A stretch of 64,000 nucleotides of DNA from CAVSVP01 sp963731125 (lineage in GTDB: Bacteria > Pseudomonadota > Gammaproteobacteria > Competibacterales > Competibacteraceae): NCBI GenBank assembly GCA_963731125.1, contig CAVSVP010000008.1, forward strand, positions 124,001 through 188,000. Reading direction: 5' to 3'. Position 1 is the first letter of the stretch. Each line of letters opens with the position of its first letter. Of the stretch, positions 8,097-17,692 are shown one piece after another. The position numbers and the translations under genes are program-made. The notes below the pieces were generated by a model that was not told the DNA's origin, made no database searches, and saw only the letters and a program-made list of their open reading frames with translations.

Positions 8097-8589
8097 TTAC
8101 CCTTGAATATGACAGTTAAGCCTAATTGAGTTTAACTAAAAATTTCCAGTTATTAGAACTACGCATGATGACCATATCAGCCGATCTCGGTTGTATTCCT
8201 CGAATAGCATTGATTTAGCCAAGCCGTCCCAGAATCAATAAGTGGCTAAGATAGTGTGCAAGGCGGAACAGGTCTCAATTGGCTTAGAAAGAAAATTAAG
8301 CAAAAATCATGCAATAATCTTCAATTGCAAGAAAATCGTAACGTCAGAACTATTTCGCCGGAAAAAGAAGGACTTCTAGGTGCACTATTGATTAAAATTT
8401 ATTAGGAAAGTGTCGCTTAAGATTGACACTTTTGGTTTATGGATTATTGTTCATTGATTATGAAATGTTTTTTTGTCTCTTTATCGCGACATTGCAAGTA
8501 ACGGGTGATTGTTTTAGATATGACTTTACTAATTACTTATTGCAATGCGTTGATCATGGCAAAAACGCGCTTTATGGTCAATTCACGTC
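8097..8589. other. Gene-free stretch
   Basis: About 490 bases of AT-rich sequence between the divergent PilZ and acylase genes. A weak open frame at 8423-8653 has no recognisable motif and runs into the acylase gene. I see no repeat or RNA gene here; promoters for both flanking genes presumably lie in it. Confidence 0.5.
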
Positions 8590-11043
8590 ATGGTGGCCAC
8601 TATCGGTCCAAAAAAACGCTCTTTGGGTCAAATTCGCACCTTTATTAAAATAAGCATTGGCATGATTGTGTTTCTGTTGACGGCGGGTGGAATTTGGCTG
8701 GCTCAGCAACTATGGGACAGTCTGCCGCGGCTGCAGGGTCAAGTTGACGTAACAGGACTTTCCGCCCCCGTGACAATAGTACGTGATGCGTTGGGAATAC
8801 CCACCGTTAGCGGAGAGAACCGCATGGACGTTGCCCGGGCTACGGGTTTTATTCATGCCCAAGAGCGTTTTTTTCAGATGGATTTGTTAAGACGTTCCGC
8901 TGCCGGAGAGCTTGCCGCATTGTTTGGAGAAGCCGCTGTAGCGCGGGACCGCTCGGTAAGGTTACACCGCTTTCGCAAACGCGCACACGAAAACTTGACA
9001 GCTCTGCCGGAATACGACCAGGCACTGCTGACAGCCTACGCTGCCGGAGTTGGTACCGGGTTAGCCGATCTCGCTGCGCCGCCATGGGAATATGGGCTGC
9101 TGCGCATATCACCGGCGCCCTGGCTGCCGGAGGACACCCTGCTGGTGATTTATGCAATGTATCTCAGACTTCAGGATGTGCAGAGGGCTCATGAATCCGC
9201 CTTAGGCGTAATGCATGACGTGCTGCCAAAGGGGCTGTTTGAGTTCTTGACCCCGCGCGGCACTGAATGGGATACCCCGCTGCAAGGTGAAGCCATTGCA
9301 TCGCCACCACTGCCGGGCCCTGCGATTTTTGATCTTCGAACGCAGCCCGGCGACGTCACTGCCATGGCTATTTCCCAGCGTTGGGATGCAGGCGCCGGCG
9401 AACCGACCGGCGGCAGCAACAATTGGGCAGTGTCGGGTGACCACACGGAGCACGGGGGTGCTTTGCTGGCCAATGATATGCATCTGGAACTCGCCGTGCC
9501 GAATATCTGGTTTCGCATAGCACTAAGCTATGCCGACAGTAAGGGTCAGCCGTGGCAAATTACCGGCGTCACTCTGCCGGGTGTGCCGGCTATTGTGGTA
9601 GGCAGCAATGGACATATCGCTTGGGGTTTTACTAATTCTGAAGGGGATTGGAGTGATTTAGTCCAGATCGAACCCGTACCCGGACAGCCGGAAACCTACT
9701 TAACTCCCCAGGGGCCACGGCGCTTACAATGGTTTCACGAGACGATTCGGGTCAAAGATGGTAAAGATCAGGTGATGGCGGTTCCCTGGACGCTATGGGG
9801 GCCGTTGATCGACAAAGACCACCAGGGCCGACAGCGAGCGCTGCGCTGGGTAGCTCATGACCGGGAAGCGATAAATCTGGAACTGCTGCGTCTCGAAACG
9901 GCAGATACGGTGGCGGTAGCGCTTGACATTGCCAACCGCGTGGGCGTGCCTGCCCAAAATTTATTGGTCGCCGATAGTGCCGGCAATATTGGCTGGACCC
10001 TGCTCGGTCCGCTACCTCGTCGCTTTGGTCATGAAGGTCGCTTGCCCGCCTCCTGGGCTGACGGTGAGCGGGGTTGGCAAGGCTGGCTGCAGCCTGCTGA
10101 ATACCCGCGGATTAGCAACCCTCCCCAGGGTCGTTTATGGACAGCGAATGCCCGGGTTGTCAGCGGTGACGAGTATGCCAAGCTGGGGGATGGCGGTTAT
10201 GCACTAGGGGCGCGGGCGCGCCAGATCCGCGATGCTTTATTGACGATAAAACGCGCCGAGGAAATCCAAATGCTGGCGCTGCAACTGGATGATCGTGCCG
10301 TTTTTTTGGAACGCTGGCGTGACTTATTGCTCACCGTGTTGAATCCAAAGGCTTTGGCCGCCGATCCCCGGCGCCGGGAACTGCGTCACTACGTGGAAAA
10401 TTGGGGTGGCCACGCTGCCGTTGATTCGGTTGGCTATCGCGTGGTGCGCGCTTTTCGTCTCGCCCTCGCCGGCGAGGTCTTTGCCGCCTTGACCGCGGCT
10501 TGTAAAAAAGCCGACGCGCGCTTCGATTATCGTTGGATAAGGCAGCAGGAAGGCCCGCTATGGCGTTTGGTGACGGAGCGGCCTCGGCATTTGCTGAATC
10601 CCTCCTATGCCACTTGGCAAGCACAGTTTCTTAACGCTGTTGATACCCTACTGGACCAATTTCTAGCGGATGGGTCCTCTTTAGCCGAATACACCTGGGG
10701 TAAGCGCAACACCAGCCAAATCCGCCATCCGTTAAGCGCCTTTATTCCGGGTGCCCGTTATTGGCTCGATATGCCCTCGATACCCCTGCCAGGTGATGTG
10801 CATATGCCGCGGGTACAGAGTCCTAGCAAAGGGGCTTCCCAGCGTATGGTGGTGTCGCCCGGGCAGGAAGCGGCCGGCCTATTTCAGATGCCGGTGGGGC
10901 AGAGCGGACATCCTCTCTCGCCCTATTACGCCGGCGGTCATGAGGCCTGGGTCAAAGGCGAACCCCGTGGGTTTCTGCCAGGTGCAGCGGTATACACTTT
11001 GCGGTTGGTTCCTGCGAGGGAAGGCGATATGATAACACCATGA
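8590..11043 (+). CDS. Penicillin acylase (S45) family Ntn hydrolase
   Basis: An 817-residue precursor. Residues about 19-41 form a membrane anchor or uncleaved signal. The alpha-chain region (VTIVRDALGIPTVSGEN, ARATGFIHAQERFFQMDLLRR) is followed by the autoprocessing site GGSNNWAVSG, with Ser276 expected to become the N-terminal nucleophile of the beta chain. Further family residues are LLANDMHLELAVPNIWFR and VGSNGHIAWGFTNS. Members cleave amides such as penicillins or acyl-homoserine lactones in the periplasm; the substrate cannot be told from sequence. The gene is uninterrupted, and the 3' flank holds a long inverted repeat that may end transcription. Confidence 0.9.
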   Translation: MVATIGPKKRSLGQIRTFIKISIGMIVFLLTAGGIWLAQQLWDSLPRLQGQVDVTGLSAPVTIVRDALGIPTVSGENRMDVARATGFIHAQERFFQMDLLRRSAAGELAALFGEAAVARDRSVRLHRFRKRAHENLTALPEYDQALLTAYAAGVGTGLADLAAPPWEYGLLRISPAPWLPEDTLLVIYAMYLRLQDVQRAHESALGVMHDVLPKGLFEFLTPRGTEWDTPLQGEAIASPPLPGPAIFDLRTQPGDVTAMAISQRWDAGAGEPTGGSNNWAVSGDHTEHGGALLANDMHLELAVPNIWFRIALSYADSKGQPWQITGVTLPGVPAIVVGSNGHIAWGFTNSEGDWSDLVQIEPVPGQPETYLTPQGPRRLQWFHETIRVKDGKDQVMAVPWTLWGPLIDKDHQGRQRALRWVAHDREAINLELLRLETADTVAVALDIANRVGVPAQNLLVADSAGNIGWTLLGPLPRRFGHEGRLPASWADGERGWQGWLQPAEYPRISNPPQGRLWTANARVVSGDEYAKLGDGGYALGARARQIRDALLTIKRAEEIQMLALQLDDRAVFLERWRDLLLTVLNPKALAADPRRRELRHYVENWGGHAAVDSVGYRVVRAFRLALAGEVFAALTAACKKADARFDYRWIRQQEGPLWRLVTERPRHLLNPSYATWQAQFLNAVDTLLDQFLADGSSLAEYTWGKRNTSQIRHPLSAFIPGARYWLDMPSIPLPGDVHMPRVQSPSKGASQRMVVSPGQEAAGLFQMPVGQSGHPLSPYYAGGHEAWVKGEPRGFLPGAAVYTLRLVPAREGDMITP

Positions 11044-11095
11044 CAGACCCCAGGGTATTTGCTAAGGTTGTGCTTAGCTTGAGTTTGGCCATTTC

Positions 11096-11200
11096 CCCCT
11101 CACTCCAACCCTCTCCCACCAGGGGAGAGGGAGTTAAGAGATTGACGCTTAAAGATTTATTCCCTCTCCCCTGGTGGGAGAGGGCAAGGGTGAGAGGGGT
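11096..11200. repeat. Long imperfect inverted repeat (intergenic hairpin)
   Basis: CCCTCTCCCACCAGGGGAG on the left is mirrored by CTCCCCTGGTGGGAGAGGG on the right, with outer CCCTCACTCC and GGGTGAGAGGGG arms, about 45 bases each side of an AT-rich loop. It lies between two same-strand genes. Related C/T-rich sequence recurs at about 13210-13285 and 57528-57640, so it is a dispersed intergenic repeat that may also serve as a transcription terminator. Confidence 0.75.
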
Positions 11201-11401
11201 TTAAGTATTTGATTCGTTGGATCTATCACAAAAAATCGGCAGAGTGAGAAAACCGATGCTAAATACCGAAGAAGAAGCTCCAATCGTTGCCAAGGTTTAA
11301 GTTTTGGTCTGGTCATCGCCAGCGTTCACTAGCGTAACTCGACCACTATCCCCGTCAGACTCTGTTAAGAGTAAGCAACCCAACCGAAGGATGTAAGAAA
11401 G

Positions 11402-13192
11402 ATGCCAATTTACACCGCTCCTGTACGTGATATGCAGTTTGTTTTGTATGACGTCCTTAATATGGATCAATACAGTGACCTAGAAGGATTTGGGGAGGCA
11501 GATCGCGATACGGTCTCTGCCATTTTGGAAGAGGGCGCTAAACTTGCTCAGGAGGTATTGCAGCCTCTCAATCAAAGTGGTGATGAAGAAGGGTGTCATC
11601 TGGAAAATGGAGTAGTGACCACGCCCAAGGGTTTTAAGGAAGCCTACCAGACCTATATGGAAGGCGGCTGGAGCGGCCTGACTGGAGATCCCGAATACGG
11701 CGGGCAAGGCCTTCCCTATGTGCTGGGCGTTCTTTTAAACGAAATGGCCTGCGCCGCCAACTTCGGCTTTTCCATGTATCCTGGTCTTACCCACGGCGCC
11801 ATTGATGCTATCGAGCAGCATGGCTCTGAAGAACAAAAACAGCTGTATCTGCCCAAGCTAATCAATGGCGAATGGATGGGCACCATGAATCTGACCGAGG
11901 CGCACAGTGGTACGGACCTCGGTTTGCTGCGCACCAAGGCCGAGCCGCAACCGGACGGCAGCTATCGTCTTAACGGCACTAAGATCTTTATTTCCGCCGG
12001 TGACCATGATCTCACGGAAAACATTATCCATTTGGTGCTGGCGCGGCTTCCCGATGCGCCTCCGGGCGTTAGAGGTATTAGCCTGTTCGTTGTGCCTAAA
12101 ATTCTGGTGAATGCGGATGGCAGTCTAGGAGAAAAGAATAACGTAAGCTGCGGTGCGCTGGAGGAGAAGCTGGGCATTCACGGTAATTCCACCTGCGTGA
12201 TGAACTTTGACGATGCCGTGGGCTATTTGGTCGGTGAGCCCCATAAAGGCCTGCGTGCGATGTTTACCATGATGAATGCGGCGCGTCTCGGCGTCGCCGT
12301 GCAGGGTTTGGGCATCGCCGATGTGGCTTATCAAAATGCGGCGGCCTATGCAAAAGACCGTATTCAGGGCCGTGCCCTAACCGGACCAAAAGCGCCGGAG
12401 CAAGCCGCTGACCCGATTATTGTGCACCCCGACATCCGGCGTATGCTGCTGACCGCTCGTGCCTTTGCCGAAAGCGCCCGGGCAGTGGCTTGCTGGGCCG
12501 GTTTGTTTGTGGATTTGTCGCGCAAACACCCGGATGCGAAGGTGCGTGATCATGCCGAAGATATGCTAGGTTTGCTAACGCCTGTGGCTAAGGCCTATTT
12601 TACGGATATGGGTTCGCTGTCGGCAAATCTCTGTCTGCAGTGTCTGGGTGGACACGGTTATATCCGCGAGTGGGGTCTGGAGCAGTTTATGCGTGATGTC
12701 CGGGTTGCGCAGATCTACGAGGGCGCTAACGGTATCCAGGCGCTGGACCTGGTAGGGCGCAAGTTGCCTGCTAATAAAGGTCGTGCCATGCAGGTATACT
12801 TTGCGGAAATCGGTGGTTTCTGTGAAACAAACCAGGACAACGCCGAATTGGCACCATTTATTCAACCGGTGATGGCCTCTCTCGAGCATTTGTTTGAAGC
12901 CGGCCAGTGGTTGGCTTCTAACGGCCTGAAGAATCCGGATCATGCGGCAGCGGCTTCAATGGACTACCTGTACCTGATGGCTCTGGTGAGTCAAGGTTAT
13001 ATGTGGGTACGGATGGTAAAGGCGGCGCAGGAAAAACTGGCCGCCGGGGAAGGCGATCAGCAGTTCTACCAAACTAAATTGACCCTGGCCCGGTTCTTTA
13101 TGGAACGTATGCTGCCCGATACAGCGGCGCATCTGGCCAAGCTGAAAGCCGGTGCCGGTACGCTGATGGCCATGAGTATGGAAGCGTTTTAA
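11402..13192 (+). CDS. Acyl-CoA dehydrogenase, long (DmdC/FadE-like) type
   Basis: A 596-residue FAD acyl-CoA dehydrogenase, longer than the 380-residue classical enzymes because of an N-terminal extension (YTAPVRDMQFVLYDVLNM) and a C-terminal extra domain after about residue 470. The FAD/substrate signature is MNLTEAHSGTDLGLLRTKAE. The catalytic glutamate is in VAQIYEGANGIQALDLVGRK. This architecture is shared by 3-methylmercaptopropionyl-CoA dehydrogenases (DmdC) and a broad group annotated as fatty acyl-CoA dehydrogenases; the substrate is not decidable here. It introduces a trans double bond alpha-beta to the CoA thioester and passes electrons to ETF. It stands alone, with hairpin-rich spacers on both sides. 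Confidence 0.9.
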   Translation: MPIYTAPVRDMQFVLYDVLNMDQYSDLEGFGEADRDTVSAILEEGAKLAQEVLQPLNQSGDEEGCHLENGVVTTPKGFKEAYQTYMEGGWSGLTGDPEYGGQGLPYVLGVLLNEMACAANFGFSMYPGLTHGAIDAIEQHGSEEQKQLYLPKLINGEWMGTMNLTEAHSGTDLGLLRTKAEPQPDGSYRLNGTKIFISAGDHDLTENIIHLVLARLPDAPPGVRGISLFVVPKILVNADGSLGEKNNVSCGALEEKLGIHGNSTCVMNFDDAVGYLVGEPHKGLRAMFTMMNAARLGVAVQGLGIADVAYQNAAAYAKDRIQGRALTGPKAPEQAADPIIVHPDIRRMLLTARAFAESARAVACWAGLFVDLSRKHPDAKVRDHAEDMLGLLTPVAKAYFTDMGSLSANLCLQCLGGHGYIREWGLEQFMRDVRVAQIYEGANGIQALDLVGRKLPANKGRAMQVYFAEIGGFCETNQDNAELAPFIQPVMASLEHLFEAGQWLASNGLKNPDHAAAASMDYLYLMALVSQGYMWVRMVKAAQEKLAAGEGDQQFYQTKLTLARFFMERMLPDTAAHLAKLKAGAGTLMAMSMEAF

Positions 13193-13294
13193 ATTACTAA
13201 CCGTTAACCGTTGTTCCCTCACCCTGTCCCTCTGTTCTGGCGGGTGAGGGAGCCTTCCGGCTTTCCGGGAAGGGAGAGCGAAGGATAAGGATTT

Positions 13295-14179
13295 ATGAGC
13301 ATTAAGCATTATCGTCTGGGATGCCCTATTTGGAGCAATAGGGAATGGATTGGTCGATTTTTTACCGCAACCGCTCGCGCCGGTGACTTTCTAAGCCAGT
13401 ACTCAGCCGTGTTTAACACCGTCGAGGGCAATAGTACCTTTTACGGACTGCCCCGGCACGATGTGGTGGCCCGGTGGCGCGACGAGGCGGCAGAAGACTT
13501 TCATTTCTGTTTTAAGTTCCCCCGGTTGATTAGCCATGACTTGCGCCTTTGCCATGCCGAGTCCGAAACCCGTGAATTTTTGCAGCGTATGGAGCACCTG
13601 GGCGAGCGGCTGGGGCCGTTTTTTCTGCAGTTGCCGGCTCAGTTCGGTCCCTGGGATTTACCCGTACTACAGGAGTACCTGGTCGGGCTACCAGGAGATT
13701 TTCAATATGCTGTGGAAGTGCGCCATAAGGACTTTTTTGCCGCCGGCGGTGAAGCACAGGCCCTGGATCGGCTGCTTCAGGAGTATGGGGTCGATCGGGT
13801 GATTCTGGACAGTCGGGCATTATTTAGCGCCGTTGCGGATGATGCGGATACTCGCGAGGCTCAACGCCGCAAGCCACGCTTGCCGGTTCCTGAGGTTGTT
13901 ATCACCCAGGAGCGGCCTCTGGTGCGCTTTATCGGTCATCCTGATGAGCAGGCGAATCGGGCGTTTTTGGAGCCCTGGGTAAAGCAGGTGATCGACTGGA
14001 TTATTGCCGGTAAGACACCTTATATTTTTATCCATACGCCGAATAACCGACAAGCGCCGGCAGTAGCACGATTGTTTCACGAACTGCTCGATGCTCAGTT
14101 TGCCCGGGAAGGCGTGGGTATACTGCCGGAATGGCCGGCGCTAACTATCCGGCAAGAAGGGCAGCTGGGCCTCTTTTAG
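13295..14179 (+). CDS. DUF72 family TIM-barrel protein
   Basis: A 294-residue protein with the family motifs LGCPIWSNREWIGRFF near the start, FNTVEGNSTFYGLP, FHFCFKFPRLISHD, LGPFFLQLPAQFGP and AVEVRHKDFF, ending in YIFIHTPNNRQAPAVA. DUF72 (YecE-like) proteins are TIM barrels of unestablished function. The ATG follows AAGGATAAGGATTT. A C/T-rich hairpin-forming spacer separates it from the acyl-CoA dehydrogenase gene. Confidence 0.9.
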   Translation: MSIKHYRLGCPIWSNREWIGRFFTATARAGDFLSQYSAVFNTVEGNSTFYGLPRHDVVARWRDEAAEDFHFCFKFPRLISHDLRLCHAESETREFLQRMEHLGERLGPFFLQLPAQFGPWDLPVLQEYLVGLPGDFQYAVEVRHKDFFAAGGEAQALDRLLQEYGVDRVILDSRALFSAVADDADTREAQRRKPRLPVPEVVITQERPLVRFIGHPDEQANRAFLEPWVKQVIDWIIAGKTPYIFIHTPNNRQAPAVARLFHELLDAQFAREGVGILPEWPALTIRQEGQLGLF

Positions 14180-14257
14180 CCAAGAGGCATGACCCGCTCA
14201 TGAGACCCCCCGTCGGATATTCCTTGCCTATTAGGGTGTCTTGTCTGCTGATAAAAA

Positions 14258-15949
14258 TTATTCGTCCGTAACGCATCCTTCCGAGGCAGTTTTAACCAGC
14301 TTAATATATTTATACAGTGTTCCCTGGGTCGCCTTATAAGGCGGCATTACCCATTCGGTCCGCCGCTGCGCCATCTCTGCCTCGCTGATAGCCACATCCA
14401 GGCTATTTTTCTCCGCGTCGATGGTAATCCGATCGCCATCCTTAAGTAATCCGATGGGACCACCTTCCTGGGCTTCGGGAACGATATGACCGATGATAAA
14501 GCCATGGGAACCGCCGGAAAAACGTCCATCGGTCAACATGGCCACGTGCGGGCCCAAACCGGCTCCCATAACGGCCGAAGTCGGCGTTAACATCTCCGGC
14601 ATACCGGGCCCTCCCTTCGGTCCCTCATAGCGAATGACAACCACATCGCCCTGATTGATCTCATTGCGTTCCAGTGCGTGTAGCATCTCTTCTTCGGAAT
14701 CGTATACTCTGGCAGGACCGGCAAAACGTAAGCCCTCCTTGCCGGTGATTTTCGCCACAGCGCCGCCCGGAGCCAGATTACCCTTAAGAATCCGGATATG
14801 CCCGTTAGCTTTCAGGGGTTTTTCCAGAGGAAATATCACCTTTTGCTGGGCGGCTAAACCAGGCAGGTTTTGTAAATTCTCGGCCAGGGTTTTGCCGGTG
14901 ACGGTCAAGCAGTCACCGTGCAGGAGGTTCTTTTCCAGAAGGTATTTCATCACCGCCGGTGTCCCGCCGACTTTGTGCAGATCTTCCATCACGTATTGTC
15001 CGCTGGGCTTTAGATCGGCGAGAAAAGGAACCCGGTCGCTGACCGTTTGGAAATCATCGATGGTCAGCGGCAAGTCTACGGCTTTGGCCATTGCGATAAG
15101 ATGCAGTACGGCGTTGGTAGAGCCGCCCAGGGCCATCACCAGTACCATGGCATTTTCAAAGGCTTTCCGCTGCATAATATCGCGTGGTTTGATATCCTGC
15201 TCCAGCAAGTAGCGGATAGCCTGCCCGGCCCGGAAGCATTCTTCTTGTTTGCGCGGGTCCATGGCCGGTGTCGAAGAGCTATAGGGCAAGGTCATGCCCA
15301 ACGCTTCAATGGCGCAGGCCATGGTATTGGCCGTGTACATTCCACCGCAGGCGCCGGGGCCGGGACAGGCCCGCCTAACGATATCCTTGCGGGTCTCCTC
15401 ATCGATTTTGTGAGCGAGAAACTCTCCGTAGCTCTGAAACGCCGAAATAATATCCAGTGTCTGCTCACCCTGGGCGGTTTGGCGATAGCCGGGTTTAATC
15501 GTGCCTCCATAGATCATCAATCCGGGGCGATTGAGCCTTCCCAGCGCCATCATGACGCCAGGCATGTTTTTGTCGCAGCCGGGAAGGGCGATGCAGCCGT
15601 CGTACCACTGGGCGCTCATGAGGGTTTCAATGGAATCGGCGATGAGGTCCCGGGACTGCAGTGAGTAACTCATGCCGTCAGTCCCCATGGAGATGCCGTC
15701 GGAAACGCCGATCGTGTTAAAGCGCATGCCGACCAAATCGGCAGCGACAACCCCCTCCTTAACCTTGGCTGCCAACTCGTTAAGATGCATATTGCAGGTG
15801 TTGCCTTCATACCAGACGCTGGCGATACCTACCTGAGCTTTATCCATGTCCGCATCACTGAGCCCGGTGCCATACAGCATCGCCTGGGAAGCGCCCTGGG
15901 ATTTTGGCTGAGTGACGTGGGAGCTGTAGCGATTCAGTTTTTGAGTCAT
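14258..15949 (-). CDS. ilvD: Dihydroxy-acid dehydratase
   Basis: A 563-residue IlvD of the shorter subtype. It shows the Fe-S and substrate motifs EGNTCNMHLN, GVSDGISMGTDGMSYSLQSR, LPGCDKNMPGVMM and CPGPGACGGMYTANTMACA, and the C-terminal MLTDGRFSGGSHGFIIGHIVPEA. It dehydrates 2,3-dihydroxy-isovalerate and -methylvalerate in valine and isoleucine synthesis. The ATG at 15949 is preceded by AGGAGATCACC. It is transcribed convergently with the DUF72 gene and divergently from the XRE-type regulator. Confidence 0.97.
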   Translation of the reverse strand: MTQKLNRYSSHVTQPKSQGASQAMLYGTGLSDADMDKAQVGIASVWYEGNTCNMHLNELAAKVKEGVVAADLVGMRFNTIGVSDGISMGTDGMSYSLQSRDLIADSIETLMSAQWYDGCIALPGCDKNMPGVMMALGRLNRPGLMIYGGTIKPGYRQTAQGEQTLDIISAFQSYGEFLAHKIDEETRKDIVRRACPGPGACGGMYTANTMACAIEALGMTLPYSSSTPAMDPRKQEECFRAGQAIRYLLEQDIKPRDIMQRKAFENAMVLVMALGGSTNAVLHLIAMAKAVDLPLTIDDFQTVSDRVPFLADLKPSGQYVMEDLHKVGGTPAVMKYLLEKNLLHGDCLTVTGKTLAENLQNLPGLAAQQKVIFPLEKPLKANGHIRILKGNLAPGGAVAKITGKEGLRFAGPARVYDSEEEMLHALERNEINQGDVVVIRYEGPKGGPGMPEMLTPTSAVMGAGLGPHVAMLTDGRFSGGSHGFIIGHIVPEAQEGGPIGLLKDGDRITIDAEKNSLDVAISEAEMAQRRTEWVMPPYKATQGTLYKYIKLVKTASEGCVTDE

Positions 15950-16123
15950 GGATGGTGATCTCCTAAACGTTTCGAGGCGTTATTGTCGAATTGGTAAGAA
16001 CGGGAGGTTATTGTAGGTGAAAGCGGATTGCGATGGGTTAAAAAACAAGCTGTTTAGATCGCTTTTTTGCAGGTACAGTAAGCCAATGACTAACGGCTGA
16101 TTGAATAGGCTAGAGAAATAGCG

Positions 16124-16924
16124 ATGACTGACGACAGTAAGCGTAAGCAAACCGCACCATCTGTAGGCTCCAGTAAGACGCCGGCAAAAAGCCGGGAAGC
16201 GGCGACGGGCACCGCTGGTTCTCGCAAGCGGCGCGAAGCATCGACTCAGAAAGCCGATACCGCACAAAAAACTCCTGTGCCACAGGAACCGGAAGAATCA
16301 TTAATCAAAAGGTTAACGAGTATACCGGGAGCCGTAGCGGATAGCGCCTTTCGCATTGTGGCCAGAACCACGGATGTTCCCCTGCGCGTGGGCAAAGCGT
16401 TGTTCCTGCGGCCTGAGCAGGCTGAGATGATGCAAGAGGCGGGGCGGACGCTGAAGGATTTACGGGAAGTGGCCGGATTAACTCGTGACGAGCTAAGCGA
16501 GGCGTTGGATTTGAAAGATCACTCGCTGATAGAGGCTGTTGAAAACGGTACCGCTACTTTGTCCTTTGAGTTGGTCTTGCGGTTGGCCGCCCTGCTGGCC
16601 CGGCATGATCCGATTCCCGTTATCCTGAAGTTTACCCGGTCTTACAATCCGGAACTCTGGAAAATGCTGAAGGATTGGGGACTTGGGCGCTTGTCTTTGC
16701 ATTTTGAGCGGGAACGCCAGTTTATCAATATCTATCGCCGCCATGACGCTGCCCGGAAACTGTCCGATGAAGGCTTTGTCAGGGTGCTGGATTTCACCCG
16801 TGCGGCTTTTGAAATGGCGCTGCATTTTGCCGCCGAGCAGGAAAACGTTAAAGATGCAGAACGGCCGGAAGCCGAACTGGAAGATGAAGACGAATTCAAT
16901 GACGTGCGGCCAAAGCCTGAATAG
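16124..16924 (+). CDS. Helix-turn-helix (XRE-like) domain protein
   Basis: A 266-residue protein. Residues 1-60 are a Lys/Ser/Thr-rich disordered tail. Residues about 107-165 form an XRE-type helix-turn-helix: AGRTLKDLREVAGLTRDELSEAL then HSLIEAVENGTATLSFELVLRLAALL. The C-terminal part is helical (LHFERERQFINIYRRHDAARKL) and ends in an acidic tail. Similar proteins occur widely in gammaproteobacteria without an assigned target. It is divergent from ilvD, but nothing in the sequence shows that it controls ilvD. Confidence 0.7.
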   Translation: MTDDSKRKQTAPSVGSSKTPAKSREAATGTAGSRKRREASTQKADTAQKTPVPQEPEESLIKRLTSIPGAVADSAFRIVARTTDVPLRVGKALFLRPEQAEMMQEAGRTLKDLREVAGLTRDELSEALDLKDHSLIEAVENGTATLSFELVLRLAALLARHDPIPVILKFTRSYNPELWKMLKDWGLGRLSLHFERERQFINIYRRHDAARKLSDEGFVRVLDFTRAAFEMALHFAAEQENVKDAERPEAELEDEDEFNDVRPKPE

Positions 16925-17339
16925 TTCCTGGCATTGAGTTTGAGCACAGGCGTTTACCGGCAAATCCCGTCAGCCTGGCGCATTTGGTGTGGGTCGATAA
17001 TCCTCCCCAGCACTCCGCTGGGGATTTAAATCGCTCCCACAACGACGCCGGTACCTGGGAGTGAACGACATTGATGTAGCAGTTCAATAGGTTAACCCCT
17101 AAATCATGCAGAGCTCCAAATAGGGAATACCATCCTTTTCCCTCCCAGCGGACTACGTCACAGGCTGCTTATCAATTCCTTGCAATTCCCCATGAAAATG
17201 TTTTAGCTTTAGAGTTCAATAAATTCAAACTCTGGCATAGGCGACAAACTAAGGAAGGTTTTAATGTCAATGCTACCGCAAAGCCTCTATCGCTGCACCG
17301 CTTTACCTAAGACCTCAATATTCCCAAACCCCCCTAGCG

Positions 17340-17510
17340 GCTTCCGTCCGCCCCCTCGCAATGGCCGTAATCATGCCATCGTGGCTGCCTATGCCGAGAG
17401 GGGTATACCGTTCAACAGATCACGGATTTTCTCGGTCGTGCTCTTCACGACCGTGGGCAAGATCGTGCGAGCACAAGGGTTGAACGCACCAAGCACAGGC
17501 TATGTATCTA
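17340..17510 (+). pseudogene. Remnant of a REP-associated (Y1) transposase C terminus
   Basis: Conceptual pieces in two frames recall the C-terminal helix-turn-helix of Y1/REP-associated transposases: AAYAERG in one frame, YTVQQITDFLG after a one-base shift, then TTVGKIVRAQG back in the first frame. The family pattern is a glycine turn, an Ile-Ala-x-Phe-Leu-Gly helix and a Thr-Val-x-Lys-Ile recognition helix. The fragment is short and broken, so it can only be a relic. The rest of the 770-base spacer (16925-17692) shows nothing else I can name. Confidence 0.35.
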
Positions 17511-17692
17511 GACCTGATCCCATGACATGCAGAATCCGAAAAGAGGGCAATAGGCAGATTCTGTCTAGCACACTATTTTCGGATTCTGTCTATTGAACTG
17601 TTTGCCAATTATCTTCAGCCGTAAAGGAGTATGTTTTTACGAAAAGCTTTGAGATCAATCAAAACTAGAATTGTATCTATGGAGTTGAAAAT

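Noticed and set aside
8423..8653. 76-codon open frame before the acylase gene
   Set aside because: No ribosome site or motif, and it overlaps the acylase start in another frame.
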